This document shows positions 37,892 to 47,010 of a stretch of 64,000 nucleotides of DNA, piece by piece. Source of the DNA: Xanthomonas euroxanthea. GTDB lineage: Bacteria > Pseudomonadota > Gammaproteobacteria > Xanthomonadales > Xanthomonadaceae. Location: NCBI RefSeq assembly GCF_900476395.1, contig NZ_UIHB01000001.1, positions 192,217-256,216 on the forward strand. Direction: 5' to 3'. How positions within the stretch are numbered: the first letter of the stretch is position 1; the number at the start of each line of letters is the position of its first letter. Below the pieces are notes generated by a model. That model worked only from the letters and a program-made list of their open reading frames with translations. It was not told the origin of the DNA and did not search any database. Made by a program: the position numbers and the translations under genes.

Positions 37892-40800
37892 CTAGGCTGC
37901 CTGCACCACATGCAAGGCCTTGGGATTGCGCCACTGCGCCAGCAGCACGGCTTGGCGTGCCTTGGCGTCTTCCAGGTGCGCGTGCTTGATATGCCCATAG
38001 CCACGGATATGCTCGGGAATGCTGGCGATCTGCGCCGCCAGGCCGACGTTGTCGGCATCCAGCCGTTCCAGCAGCGTGTCCACTGTCGCCACGTAATCGG
38101 CAATCAGCTGACGCTCGCCACGCCGTTCGGCGCTGTAGCCGAACACATCGAGCTTGCCGCCGCGCAGGAATCTCAGCCGCGCCAACAGCTTGAACGCAGT
38201 GAACATCCACGGCCCGTATTCGCGCTTGATCGCATGGCCGTGCGCATCCTTCCTGGCCAACAGCGGCGGTGCCAGGTGGAAGCGCAGCGTGTAGTCGCCT
38301 TCGAACTGCTGCTGCAGCCGGCGCTGGAAGTCGCCACGCGTGTACAGGCGCGCCACTTCGTATTCGTCCTTGTAGGCCATCAGCTTGAAGGCATAGCGCG
38401 CTACAGCTTCGGTCAAGGCAGTGCTGCCGGGCGCGCGTTGGGCCTCTTGCGCACGCACGCGCTCCACCAGCCCGAGATAGCGCTGCGCGTAGGCAGCGTC
38501 TTGATAGTCGGTCAGAAACGCGATGCGGCGCGTAATCGCCTCGTCCAAGGACTGCGCCAGCTGCTCATCGTCAAGCGGATGCACCGGCGCATCGACATCG
38601 CCATGCAGCGTGCTGCCATCGGTCCGCGCCAATGCACGCGGCGCGCTCTGTCCGCCGAGATCGTGGTCTTCCCAGCTGCCGGGCGCACGCGCGGCCGGCG
38701 TGTCGCCGTGCAGGTGCACAGACGTGTCAGCGGTGGTCATACCGGCAGCGCGTTGTACCGCCGGCAGATCCACCGCCGCCAGCCGCCCCCACGCAAACGC
38801 CTGCTGGTTCATCGCCACCGCTGCGCCATTGAGCTCGATCGCGCGCATCAATGCCGCATGCGACAGCGGCACCAGCCCGTGCTGCCAGGCATAGCCGAGC
38901 ACGAACAGGTTGCTGGCGATCGCATCGCCCAGCAGCGCGGTCGCCAGTTGCGTGGCATCCAGCAACAGCGGTTCCTGGCCGCCCAGGGCGGTGCGCACGC
39001 CGGCGATGATCTCGGCGGCGGGGAACTGCAGATCCGGCTGGGTGGTGAAGTTGCCCGGCATCGCTTCGTAGGTGTTGAGCACCACCTGGGTGCGGCCGTC
39101 GCGCACCTTGGACAGGGCCCAGTAATCGTTGACCACCACCATGTCGCAGCCCAGCACCAGGTCCGCTTCGCCGGCGGCGATGCGCACCGCGTGGATATCG
39201 GCCGGCCGGCGCGCGATGCGGATATGCGTGGTCACCGCGCCGCCCTTCTGCGCCAGCCCGGTCTGGTCCAGCACCGTGGCACCCTTGCCTTCCAGATGCC
39301 CGGCCATGCCGAGCAGCGCACCGATGGTCACCACGCCGGTGCCGCCGACGCCGGTGATCAGGATGTTCCAGGGCTGTTCCAGCGTGGTGCGTTGCGGCGG
39401 CGCGGGCAGGTTGTCCAGCAATGCGCTGGCATCGCGCTGCTTGCCCTTGCGCGGTGCACCGCCATGCACGGTGACAAAGCTCGGGCAAAAGCCCGACACG
39501 CAGGAATAATCCTTGTTGCAGTTGGATTGGTCGATCTGCCGCTTGCGGCCGAATTCGGTGTCCTTGGGCAAGACCGACACGCAGAAACTCTTTTCGCCGC
39601 AATCGCCGCAGCCCTCGCACACCAGCGAATTGATCATCACGCGCTTGGGCGGGTCGATCAGCTTGCCGCGCTTGCGGCGGCGGCGTTTTTCGGTGGCGCA
39701 GGTCTGGTCGTAGATCAGGATCGACACGCCCTTGATCGTGCGCAGATGCTGCTGCACCGCATCCAGCTCGCTGCGGTCGTGAAACGCCACGTCGCTGGGG
39801 AAGCGCTCGCGCCGGCGCGTCCATTTGCCGATGTCGTCGCTGACCACGACGATCGCGTGGATGCCTTCGGCGCGCAGCTGGTGCGCGATGTCCGGCACGG
39901 TGAGCGTGCCGTCCACCGGCTGGCCGCCGGTCATCGCCACCGCATCGTTGTAGAGGATCTTGTAGGTGATGTTGACGCCGGTGGCCACCGACTGCCGGAT
40001 CGCCAGCGAGCCGCTGTGGAAATAGGTGCCGTCGCCCAGGTTCTGGAACACGTGCGGCGTCTCGGTGAACGGTGCCTGCCCCGACCAGGTGACGCCTTCG
40101 CCGCCCATATGGGTGAAGGTGTCGGTGGAGCGGTTCATCCAGGTCACCATGTAATGGCAACCGATCCCGCCCAGCGCACGCGCGCCTTCCGGCACCGCCG
40201 TGGAGGTGTTGTGCGGGCAACCGGAGCAGTAATGCGGCACGCGCGGGAACAGCGCGCGCGGCAAGGCCATTTCGGCTTCCTTGGTCTCCATCCAGCGCAG
40301 CCGGTGGTCGATCGACTCGGTCATCGCGCTGGACGGCAGCGCAAAGCGCTGGATGCGCTTGCCGATCACTGCCGCGATCGTGGCCGGGGTCAGCTCGCCA
40401 GTGGAGGGCAGGATCCATTCGCCCTGCTCGTCGTACTTGCCAACGATGCTCGGCCGCGCACCGGCGCTGGCCGGCCAGTTGTAGAACAGCTCCTTCATCT
40501 GGCGCTCGATGAAGGCCTTCTTCTCCTCCACCACCACGATGTCGTCGAGCCCGCGCGCAAACGCGCTGATGCCCGCCGGCTCCAGCGGCCAGGTCATGCC
40601 GACCTTGTACACGCGGATGCCGATCTGCGCGCAGGCCTGCGCATCCAGGCCCAGGTATTCCAGCGCCTGCAACACGTCCAGATAGCTCTTGCCGGTGGTG
40701 ACGATGCCCAGCCGCGCATGCGGCGAATCCAGCACCACCGTGTCGATCCGGTTGGCGCGTGCGAAGGCCTGTGCGGCGGCAATCGCATAGCGATGCAGGC

Positions 40801-41599
40801 GCATTTCCTGGTCCACCGGCGGGTCCGGCCAACGAATGCTCAAGCCACCCGGCGGCAGCGCGAAGTCCTCCGGCAGCACGATGCTGCGTGCGAACGGATC
40901 CACGTCCACCGAGGCGGAAGATTCCACCGTCTCGGCGATGGTCTTGAAGCCGACCCAGCGCCCGGTATAGCGGCTCATCGCCCAGCCGAGCAGGCCCATG
41001 TCCAGGATGTCCTGCACCCCGGCCGGGTTGAGGATCGGCATCATCGCGCTGACGAATTCCTCTTCCGAGCCGTGCGGCAGGGTCGAGCTGCGGCAGGCAT
41101 GGTCGTCGGCGGCCAGTGCCAGCACGCCGCCATGCGGCGAGGTACCGGCGGCGTTGCCGTGCTTGAACACATCGCCGCTGCGATCCACGCCCGGGCCCTT
41201 GCCGTACCACATGCCGTAGACGCCCTGCACCTTGGCGCCGGGGAACAGGTTGGTCTGCTGGGTGCCCCAGACCATGGTGGCGGCCAGGTCCTCGTTGAGG
41301 CCGGGGGTGAAGGTCACCCTGGCTGCGTCCAGGTGCTTGCGCGCACGCCACAGCTCCAGATCGAAGCCGCCCAGCGGGCTGCCGCGATAGCCGCTGACAA
41401 AGCCGGCAGTGGCAAGGCCGGCGGCATCATCGCGCAGGCGTTGCATCAACGGCAGCCGTACCAGTGCCTGCACGCCGGACAAGTAGATGCGCCCGTCGGC
41501 GCGCGTGTACTTGTGCTCCAGCGTGTAATCCGCATCGACCTGGCCGAGCTCCGGCGTGTTGGCAGCGTCGGGAGAAGAGAGTGCAGCGGTACTGGTCAT
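37892..41599 (-). CDS. Indolepyruvate ferredoxin oxidoreductase, single-chain
   Basis: A 1235-residue fusion of the alpha and gamma parts of 2-oxoacid:ferredoxin oxidoreductases, as is usual in proteobacteria. The TPP domains run to about residue 600 (GLNEDLAATMVWGTQQ, then PHYCSGCPHNTSTAVP and GGIGCHYMVTWMN). Fe-S cysteines lie in CEGCGDCGEKSFC and CNKDYSCVSGFCPSF. The gamma domain starts at ITGVGGTGVVTIGALLGMAG. A C-terminal ~200-residue region follows. It decarboxylates aryl-pyruvates from aromatic amino acids to acyl-CoA. The ATG at 41599 was chosen because upstream sequence does not look homologous. Confidence 0.94.
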   Translation of the reverse strand: MTSTAALSSPDAANTPELGQVDADYTLEHKYTRADGRIYLSGVQALVRLPLMQRLRDDAAGLATAGFVSGYRGSPLGGFDLELWRARKHLDAARVTFTPGLNEDLAATMVWGTQQTNLFPGAKVQGVYGMWYGKGPGVDRSGDVFKHGNAAGTSPHGGVLALAADDHACRSSTLPHGSEEEFVSAMMPILNPAGVQDILDMGLLGWAMSRYTGRWVGFKTIAETVESSASVDVDPFARSIVLPEDFALPPGGLSIRWPDPPVDQEMRLHRYAIAAAQAFARANRIDTVVLDSPHARLGIVTTGKSYLDVLQALEYLGLDAQACAQIGIRVYKVGMTWPLEPAGISAFARGLDDIVVVEEKKAFIERQMKELFYNWPASAGARPSIVGKYDEQGEWILPSTGELTPATIAAVIGKRIQRFALPSSAMTESIDHRLRWMETKEAEMALPRALFPRVPHYCSGCPHNTSTAVPEGARALGGIGCHYMVTWMNRSTDTFTHMGGEGVTWSGQAPFTETPHVFQNLGDGTYFHSGSLAIRQSVATGVNITYKILYNDAVAMTGGQPVDGTLTVPDIAHQLRAEGIHAIVVVSDDIGKWTRRRERFPSDVAFHDRSELDAVQQHLRTIKGVSILIYDQTCATEKRRRRKRGKLIDPPKRVMINSLVCEGCGDCGEKSFCVSVLPKDTEFGRKRQIDQSNCNKDYSCVSGFCPSFVTVHGGAPRKGKQRDASALLDNLPAPPQRTTLEQPWNILITGVGGTGVVTIGALLGMAGHLEGKGATVLDQTGLAQKGGAVTTHIRIARRPADIHAVRIAAGEADLVLGCDMVVVNDYWALSKVRDGRTQVVLNTYEAMPGNFTTQPDLQFPAAEIIAGVRTALGGQEPLLLDATQLATALLGDAIASNLFVLGYAWQHGLVPLSHAALMRAIELNGAAVAMNQQAFAWGRLAAVDLPAVQRAAGMTTADTSVHLHGDTPAARAPGSWEDHDLGGQSAPRALARTDGSTLHGDVDAPVHPLDDEQLAQSLDEAITRRIAFLTDYQDAAYAQRYLGLVERVRAQEAQRAPGSTALTEAVARYAFKLMAYKDEYEVARLYTRGDFQRRLQQQFEGDYTLRFHLAPPLLARKDAHGHAIKREYGPWMFTAFKLLARLRFLRGGKLDVFGYSAERRGERQLIADYVATVDTLLERLDADNVGLAAQIASIPEHIRGYGHIKHAHLEDAKARQAVLLAQWRNPKALHVVQAA

Positions 41600-41793
41600 G
41601 GCGTGCCCGGAAAGGGTGGCTGGGACCCGGCGCGTGTCATCTGAAACCGGATGACCCGCCCGACGGATTCCAAAACGGCGGCCCAAAGTGTAGCAGTCGC
41701 CTTTCACGCGCCCGTTGCATGCGGATGCGCAGCCGCCGCGCTGCGGTTACGATGGGAACGGGAAGGGTCGTTTGCTGTCAGGGGATAAAGCCA

Positions 41794-42432
41794 GTGAAAA
41801 GGAAATACGCATGGGCCGCGATGTTGGCCTTGCTCGGGGGCGTGTGGTCGATGGCGCAGGCGCAGAACCTGCCCAAGCCCAAGGAGTTCTATTTCGACGA
41901 AGATCGCGGCACCACCAAGGCGGTGGTGGCCGTGCAGGGGCAGGGCGATGCAGTGATCGACCGTTTGGCGGCGATGGTGCAGCGTGACGCCCGCGCTGCC
42001 GAACCGCGCGCGCAGCTGGCGTCGCTGGCCTATGCGGGGGGACGCACGCAGTTGGGCGACGAGCTCTATCAGGGCGCCCTGGGGCTGGTCTCCAGTGGCA
42101 GCCAGCAGTACCGCGCCATCACCTGGAACTACGGCTGGGATCTGTTGCGTGCCGACCAGGCCGACAAGGCCTTGCAGCAGTGGGCCACCCTGGCCAACGG
42201 CCGCCCGGCCGCGCCGGCCTGGTTGCCGACCACCGCGGCGCTGGCGCTATGGCGCACCGGGCGCAAGCAGGAAGCGGTCGAGTGGTATGCCGCCGCTGTG
42301 CGCACCTGGCCGGATCGCTGGAGCAGCACCGCCGGCTACGCCACCCTGCTGCCGGACTGGCGCGAGGCCGAACGCGCCACGCTGGCCGAGGTCTTTGCCG
42401 CATGGCAGGCGAACCCGCCGGCATTTCCGTAA
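41794..42432 (+). CDS. Exported TPR-like protein
   Basis: A 212-residue protein with a signal peptide (AWAAMLALLGGVWSMAQAQ). The body is helical, with TPR-like pairs near residues 70-175 (RAQLASLAYAGGRTQLGDEL, then GWDLLRADQADKALQQWATL and TTAALALWRTGRKQEAVEWY). The GTG at 41794 was chosen because it completes a basic n-region and has AGGGG upstream; the ATG at 41812 would cut it. A periplasmic scaffold role is plausible but unproven. Confidence 0.75.
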   Translation: MKRKYAWAAMLALLGGVWSMAQAQNLPKPKEFYFDEDRGTTKAVVAVQGQGDAVIDRLAAMVQRDARAAEPRAQLASLAYAGGRTQLGDELYQGALGLVSSGSQQYRAITWNYGWDLLRADQADKALQQWATLANGRPAAPAWLPTTAALALWRTGRKQEAVEWYAAAVRTWPDRWSSTAGYATLLPDWREAERATLAEVFAAWQANPPAFP

Positions 42433-42548
42433 CTCGGCGGGGTGCTGCGGAAAGCCCTTGCAGCGCGCCGCGGTGCATCAGCGCTTACGTGGCTTTGCGG
42501 CCGTCAATAGCAGGCCAACGCGACTTGCGGTTGGCCTGTGCGGGCAGG

Positions 42549-42710
42549 TCAGTCGTACAGCGGATGATCTGCGGCCTGGCTGCAGGGGCCCTTGCCCGCC
42601 CACCATCGCAGGACACGCCGCAAGTACGTCCTTGTAAGCTCTTACGCGGCATCCATGCCGCGTAAGGTCCCGCGACGGTGAGCGGGCAAGGACCAGTCGA
42701 GAGGGTCGGT
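42549..42710 (+). repeat. Palindromic repeat element, copy B
   Basis: The core (from about 42588) has CCTTGCCCGCCCACCATCGC at one end, its near-inverse at the other, and a central GCGGCATCCATGCCGC. The flank GCGGATGATCTGCGG is shared with copy C 190 bases downstream. Same element as 5859-5991 but inverted relative to it. Confidence 0.85.
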
Positions 42711-42738
42711 CTTTTGAGGCAGTCGTCCGTGCGATGGC

Positions 42739-42900
42739 TCAATCGTAGAGCGGTTGATCTGCGGCTTTGCTGCAGGGCCCTTGCCCGCCCACCATCGCGG
42801 GACACGCCGCAAGTACGTCCTTGTAGGCTCTTACGCGGCATCCATGCCGCGTAAGGTCCCGCGACGGTGGGCGGGCAAGGACCAGTCGAGATGGTCGGTG
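42739..42900 (+). repeat. Palindromic repeat element, copy C
   Basis: It agrees with copy B at nearly all positions, including about 30 bases of left flank, so B and C look like a tandem duplication with a 190-base period. Arms at about 42779-42804 and 42855-42880 differ at one base. The 42433-43093 gap holds B, C and no gene. Confidence 0.85.
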
Positions 42901-43093
42901 CACATGGTTAAGAGTAGATAGTGATGGGCCGGATCCTAGAAGCGGCAAGCCTCGACATGCCTGTCGCCAGGCGTTGAGCGAACGATCTGCGCCACGCATA
43001 GGCATGCTCGCCGATTTAGCCCGTCGCTGATCAAGGCACGACACGTCCACTATGCGATCCTGAGCGTCGCTCTCCCACGGACCTGACCACGCC

Positions 43094-44011
43094 ATGGCGG
43101 TGGATGCATTTGCGTTGATTCTGGCGATGCTGGGGCTCGGCCTGCTGTTCGCGCGCCTGCGGGTGCTGCCGGACAACAGCGCCGATGTGCTCAATCGCAT
43201 CGTGTTGTACATCTGCCTGCCGGCTTCGGTGCTGACCTATGTGCCGCGCCTGCATCTGGATGCCTCGCTCGGTGGCGTGATCGCCACGCCGTGGCTGCTG
43301 ACCGCACTCATCGTGCCGCTGCTGTGGGGCTGCAGCCGGCTGTTGCGGTTCAAGCGCGAGGAATACGCCGCGCTGCTGATGTGCGTGGTGTTCACCAATT
43401 CCAGCTTCATCGGCTTTCCGATGGTGCGCGCCTTGATCGGCGATCACGCCCTGCCGTATGCGGTGGTCTACGACCAGTTCGGCACCTTCGTGCTGCTGTC
43501 CACGTTCGGGCTGTACGTGCTGGCCCGCTACAGCGGCGACACGCCGCCGACTGCACGGCTGATCCTGGTGCGCGTGCTGCGGTTTCCGCCGCTGTGGGCG
43601 TTGCTGTTCGCGCTGACGGTGATGCCGGAACAGCCGCCGGCCTGGATCGGCTCGGGCTTGAAGAGCCTGGCCGACGCGATGCTGCCGCTGGTGATGTTGG
43701 CGGTGGGCTTCTCGCTGCAGTTGCGCCTGCCTGCGGACGAGCTCAAGCCGCTGGCCGTCGGCCTGGTCTTCAAGCTGGCCGTGATGCCGGTGCTGGCATT
43801 GCCGCTGTCCTGGGCGCTCGGCCTGCATGGCGCGATGCTGCAGACCAACGTGCTCGAATCGGCCATGCCCACCATGATCACCGCCGCCGCGCTGGCCATC
43901 TCGCACCGGCTGGCGCCGCGCCTGGCCGCGGCGATGGTCGGCTACAGCATCCTGCTGTCGCTGCTGACCCTGCCGGCATGGGCCTGGCTGTTGGCGCGCC
44001 TGGCCGCTTGA
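43094..44011 (+). CDS. AEC-family transporter (auxin efflux carrier-like)
   Basis: A 305-residue inner-membrane protein with about ten hydrophobic segments in two groups of five. Diagnostic features are LNRIVLYICLPASVLTYVPR near residue 35-54, FTNSSFIGFPMVRALIG near 97-113, and LESAMPTMITAAALA in the second half, which carries the crossover motif of bile/arsenite/riboflavin-type carriers. Substrates of bacterial AEC proteins are mostly organic acids such as malate or malonate; not resolvable here. The ATG at 43094 has the first helix at residues 3-20. Confidence 0.9.
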   Translation: MAVDAFALILAMLGLGLLFARLRVLPDNSADVLNRIVLYICLPASVLTYVPRLHLDASLGGVIATPWLLTALIVPLLWGCSRLLRFKREEYAALLMCVVFTNSSFIGFPMVRALIGDHALPYAVVYDQFGTFVLLSTFGLYVLARYSGDTPPTARLILVRVLRFPPLWALLFALTVMPEQPPAWIGSGLKSLADAMLPLVMLAVGFSLQLRLPADELKPLAVGLVFKLAVMPVLALPLSWALGLHGAMLQTNVLESAMPTMITAAALAISHRLAPRLAAAMVGYSILLSLLTLPAWAWLLARLAA

Positions 44012-44077
44012 TGCGGCGTACCCCGTGTGAAATGCTGGCGCGCACCATTGCGCGCGCCACACGGACAGGAGCAACAC

Positions 44078-45151
44078 ATGCACGGATATCGCTTGATCAC
44101 CACGGCGCTGCTATGGCTTGGCGGCGTCTTCGCGGCGCAGTCCGCTCTGGCGGCATCGCCCGCCACCCCACCGGTTCCGGCGGATGATCCGCTGATGACT
44201 CACTGGGTAAGCCAGGTCGGCCAGACCATGCAGGCACGCCTGCGCAGCATGGCGGCCAGCGGCGAGCCCAGGCAGCTGTATCTGGCCGGTCTGCTGTGGA
44301 TCGATGCCGAGGACGAGGCAGTGTCGGCCGCAGACGGAGGCTATACACCCATCCAGCGCGCCTGGCTGCAGCGTGCCCTGGACGCGCGGCCGCGCGACCG
44401 GTTGGTGGCGCGGATGGAAGCGGTCGGTTGTGCCCCCGGATTGCGCTGCGACCCAGGCGCCGCGCGGGCGTTCCTGGAGCAGACCGATGCCGGCAATGCC
44501 GCCGTGCATCTGCGCGCCTATGCGGCTGCACAGCGCCGCGGCGACCAGGCGGCCGCCGAACGCGCCTGGCAGGCGGCCGTGCAGTCCGATCATTTCGACA
44601 GCGGTGTGCTGGAGCTGGGCCAGGCCCTGCATGCCGTCTACGACGGCGTGCAATGGCCATCGCTGGCCTCGGTCAGCTTGCGCGAGCGACTCGACGCCCA
44701 AGGGTTTCCGTCCACGGGCGCCGGCATGGCGGCGATGTTCGTGATCAGTACCTGGTCTGCACATGCACTCCCCGCGCTCGGCGATCTGATGCAGCGCTGC
44801 AACCCCGGTGCCACCACGCCCGCGTTACGCGACGAGTGCATGGTCGTGCTGAACAACGTGGCCAACGACGAGTCCACCCTGACCACGGCCGTGATCGGCA
44901 CCAAGGGCATGGCCGCACTGAGCAGCGGCGCCGATGCCACCCGCTGGCAGGCGCGGATGCGGGAGCTGCAGTGGCTGCAGCAGCAACTGCAGCGCAGCGC
45001 GCCCTCGGTCGATGCGCAGGTCGCCGCACTGGATGCGATCCTGACGCAGGGCGAAGTGCCGGCGTTGCGCGCGCGCCTGCAGCGTCAAGGCCTTGCCGCG
45101 CAACCGCCGGCGGACTGGCAGCCGGGCGCCGCGAGCAGCCAGCCCCGCTGA
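44078..45151 (+). CDS. Exported protein of unknown function
   Basis: A 357-residue protein with a signal peptide (LLWLGGVFAAQSALAA). I do not recognise a family. The mature part is Ala/Gln-rich and helical, with repeated helix pairs reminiscent of TPR/Sel1 arrays (YLAGLLWIDAEDE, then HLRAYAAAQRRGDQAAAERA) and four conserved-looking Cys (CAPGLRC, CNPGATTPALRDEC) that could form disulfides. The ATG at 44078 follows AGGAGC. It sits 66 bases after the AEC carrier, with no shared function evident. Confidence 0.7.
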   Translation: MHGYRLITTALLWLGGVFAAQSALAASPATPPVPADDPLMTHWVSQVGQTMQARLRSMAASGEPRQLYLAGLLWIDAEDEAVSAADGGYTPIQRAWLQRALDARPRDRLVARMEAVGCAPGLRCDPGAARAFLEQTDAGNAAVHLRAYAAAQRRGDQAAAERAWQAAVQSDHFDSGVLELGQALHAVYDGVQWPSLASVSLRERLDAQGFPSTGAGMAAMFVISTWSAHALPALGDLMQRCNPGATTPALRDECMVVLNNVANDESTLTTAVIGTKGMAALSSGADATRWQARMRELQWLQQQLQRSAPSVDAQVAALDAILTQGEVPALRARLQRQGLAAQPPADWQPGAASSQPR

Positions 45152-45310
45152 TCCGCTGATCCGCGTGGTCGTTGCATGCGGCAGCGGCCATGTACCGGGG
45201 CCGATGTTGCAGCGCGATGGCGCCTGCCGAGGGACGTTTAACGCCTTTCGACTACTTCCTCACTTCGTCGCGGTGTACGCTGCCGGCTTGCTCCCGGAAG
45301 CGAGGCGTGC

Positions 45311-45943
45311 ATGAAGACAGTCCTGGTGGCCGCCTCCAAAGGCGGCGTCGGCAAGACCACGATCGCCACCAATCTGGCCGCACATGCGGCCCTGCAGGGT
45401 CAGCGCACCGTGCTGGCCGACGCCGATCCGCAAGGCTCGTCCACGCGTTGGGCGCAGCGTCGCGCCAGCCTGGAAAGTGCGGTGCTGCCGATCGATGCCA
45501 CCCGCCGTCGCAACTGGCAGGCCGCGGTGCCCGACGGCACCGACCAGCTGATCATCGATGCCCCGGCCGGTGCAATGGCCGATGACCTCAGCGGCTTCCT
45601 CGACCACGTCGACGCCATCGTGGTGCCGGTGCTGTCCTCGGCGCTGGATATCGAAGCGGTGGTCGGCTTCCTCAACACGCTGGCCAAGGTGCCGCGCGTG
45701 CATCAGCGCAAGCTGCCGGTGGGCCTGGTGCTCAACCGCGCCCGCCCCTGGACCCAGACCTCGCAGCAAGCTGCCGAGATGATCGGCGCCTGGCCCTATC
45801 CCCTGGTGGCCCAGCTGCGCGACACCCAGGCCTATGTGGTCATGGCCGGGCTGGGACGCAGCCTGTTCGATTACCGCTCGGCGCAGGTGCGCGACCATCA
45901 ACAGGATTGGGAGCCGCTGTTCAAGTGGCTCAAGAAATCCTAG
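45311..45943 (+). CDS. ParA-family ATPase (orphan)
   Basis: A 210-residue P-loop ATPase with the deviant Walker [15 protein letters not shown] near residues 10-23, ADADPQGSS (switch I) near 38, and IIDAPAG (switch II) near 79. It is short, without a DNA-binding N-domain, like VirC1/MinD-type orphan ParAs. No parB or parS-like site adjoins it, so it is unlikely to be the chromosomal partition protein. It may position another complex, or it may act on the neighbouring genes' products; unknown. A 14-base gap leads to sixA. Confidence 0.85.
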   Translation: MKTVLVAASKGGVGKTTIATNLAAHAALQGQRTVLADADPQGSSTRWAQRRASLESAVLPIDATRRRNWQAAVPDGTDQLIIDAPAGAMADDLSGFLDHVDAIVVPVLSSALDIEAVVGFLNTLAKVPRVHQRKLPVGLVLNRARPWTQTSQQAAEMIGAWPYPLVAQLRDTQAYVVMAGLGRSLFDYRSAQVRDHQQDWEPLFKWLKKS

Positions 45944-45957
45944 ACCGGAGTGTTTTC

Positions 45958-46434
45958 ATGCGCGAACTGATACTGCTGCGACACGCCCACGCCGAGCCGG
46001 CCGATACCGGCCAGGCCGATCTGGACCGCCCGCTGTCCCCGCACGGCATCGCCGAGGCCGAATCGGCCGGCCGCTGGCTGCGCGAGCAGCGCCTGGTGCC
46101 CGACCGCGTGCTGTGCTCGCCGGCGCGGCGTGCGCGCGAGACGCTGGAAGCGGTGCTGGAGCTCACCGGTTATATAGAACAACGCCTGGACGAACGGATC
46201 TACGACGCCACGCCCGGCACCCTGGCCAGCCTGGTGGACGAACACCGCGATGCCGAGCGGCTGCTGCTGGTCGGCCACAACCCCGGCCTGGAACGGCTGG
46301 CGGCGCTGATGCACAGCGGCCAGACCGGCGACTACCGCGGCATGCCGACCGCCGCGATCGCCCTGCTGGCACTGCCACTGGACGCGGCCATCGAACCAGG
46401 CATCGCCCGCCTGACCGCCTTCTGGTGGCCTTGA
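45958..46434 (+). CDS. sixA: Phosphohistidine phosphatase SixA
   Basis: A 158-residue histidine-phosphatase-superfamily enzyme. The catalytic RH motif is LLRHAHAEPA at residues 6-15; CSPARRARETLEAVL and LVGHNPGLE give the second Arg and His. Short length without a second domain fits SixA, which removes phosphate from HPt-type phosphohistidines. The ATG at 45958 is supported by the motif spacing. The next gene begins 3 bases after its stop. Confidence 0.88.
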   Translation: MRELILLRHAHAEPADTGQADLDRPLSPHGIAEAESAGRWLREQRLVPDRVLCSPARRARETLEAVLELTGYIEQRLDERIYDATPGTLASLVDEHRDAERLLLVGHNPGLERLAALMHSGQTGDYRGMPTAAIALLALPLDAAIEPGIARLTAFWWP

Positions 46435-46437
46435 TCC

Positions 46438-47010
46438 GTGCCATCGTCGCTGCGCTGGTTTGCCTGGCTCGCGCTCTGGGTCGCTCTTCCCTGCGTGGCG
46501 CAGCAGAAGCTGCATTCCATCGATCCGGTGCAATCGCGCTTCGGGTTCGAGATCAGGACGCGCTTCGGCATGAAGATCGAGGGGTTCTTCCCGCGCTTTC
46601 GGGGTGAACTGGCGGAATTGCCGGACGGACGCCAGCAGGTGCGTTTCCGTCTGGATGCCACGCAGGTGGAAATTCCCGGCAAGGATCGCTACACGGCGTG
46701 GATGCGCGGCGAGGATTTTTTCGACGTCGCGCAGTATCCGGTGGTGGAATTCGAGTCGCGTCCCTACGCCGAGGAGGTGGTGAAGAAGGGCGGTGACATC
46801 ACCGGCAACCTGACCATTCGCGGAATCACCCACGTCGAGACCCTGCATGTGGTGCCGGCTGAATGCGCGCGGCCGGGCTATGATTGCGATGTGATCAGTC
46901 GAGGTACGGTCCTGCGTGGACGTTACGGAATGAATGCGTGGCAGATGGCCCTGGGCGACAGGGTGACGTTCATTCTGCGTGGGCGGCTGCAGGAGGCGCG
47001 GCGCCCGTGA
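46438..47010 (+). CDS. YceI-family periplasmic protein
   Basis: A 190-residue exported lipocalin-like protein with signal RWFAWLALWVALPCVAQ. YceI blocks: HSIDPVQSRFGFEIRTRFGM, RGEDFFDVAQYPVVEF and GNLTIRGITHVETL. YceI proteins bind long isoprenoids, for example polyprenyl quinones; the ligand here is not known. The start is GTG at 46438, directly after the sixA stop, and its own stop overlaps the next GTG, so three genes form an operon. Confidence 0.9.
   Translation: MPSSLRWFAWLALWVALPCVAQQKLHSIDPVQSRFGFEIRTRFGMKIEGFFPRFRGELAELPDGRQQVRFRLDATQVEIPGKDRYTAWMRGEDFFDVAQYPVVEFESRPYAEEVVKKGGDITGNLTIRGITHVETLHVVPAECARPGYDCDVISRGTVLRGRYGMNAWQMALGDRVTFILRGRLQEARRP

Noticed and set aside
37730-41644. 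Open frame of 1304 codons on the plus strand, antisense to the indolepyruvate oxidoreductase.
   Set aside because: It mirrors the codon phase of the real gene, has no recognisable motifs, and reads as His/Arg/Gln/Ala-rich filler. Long antisense frames are expected in DNA with GC-rich third positions.
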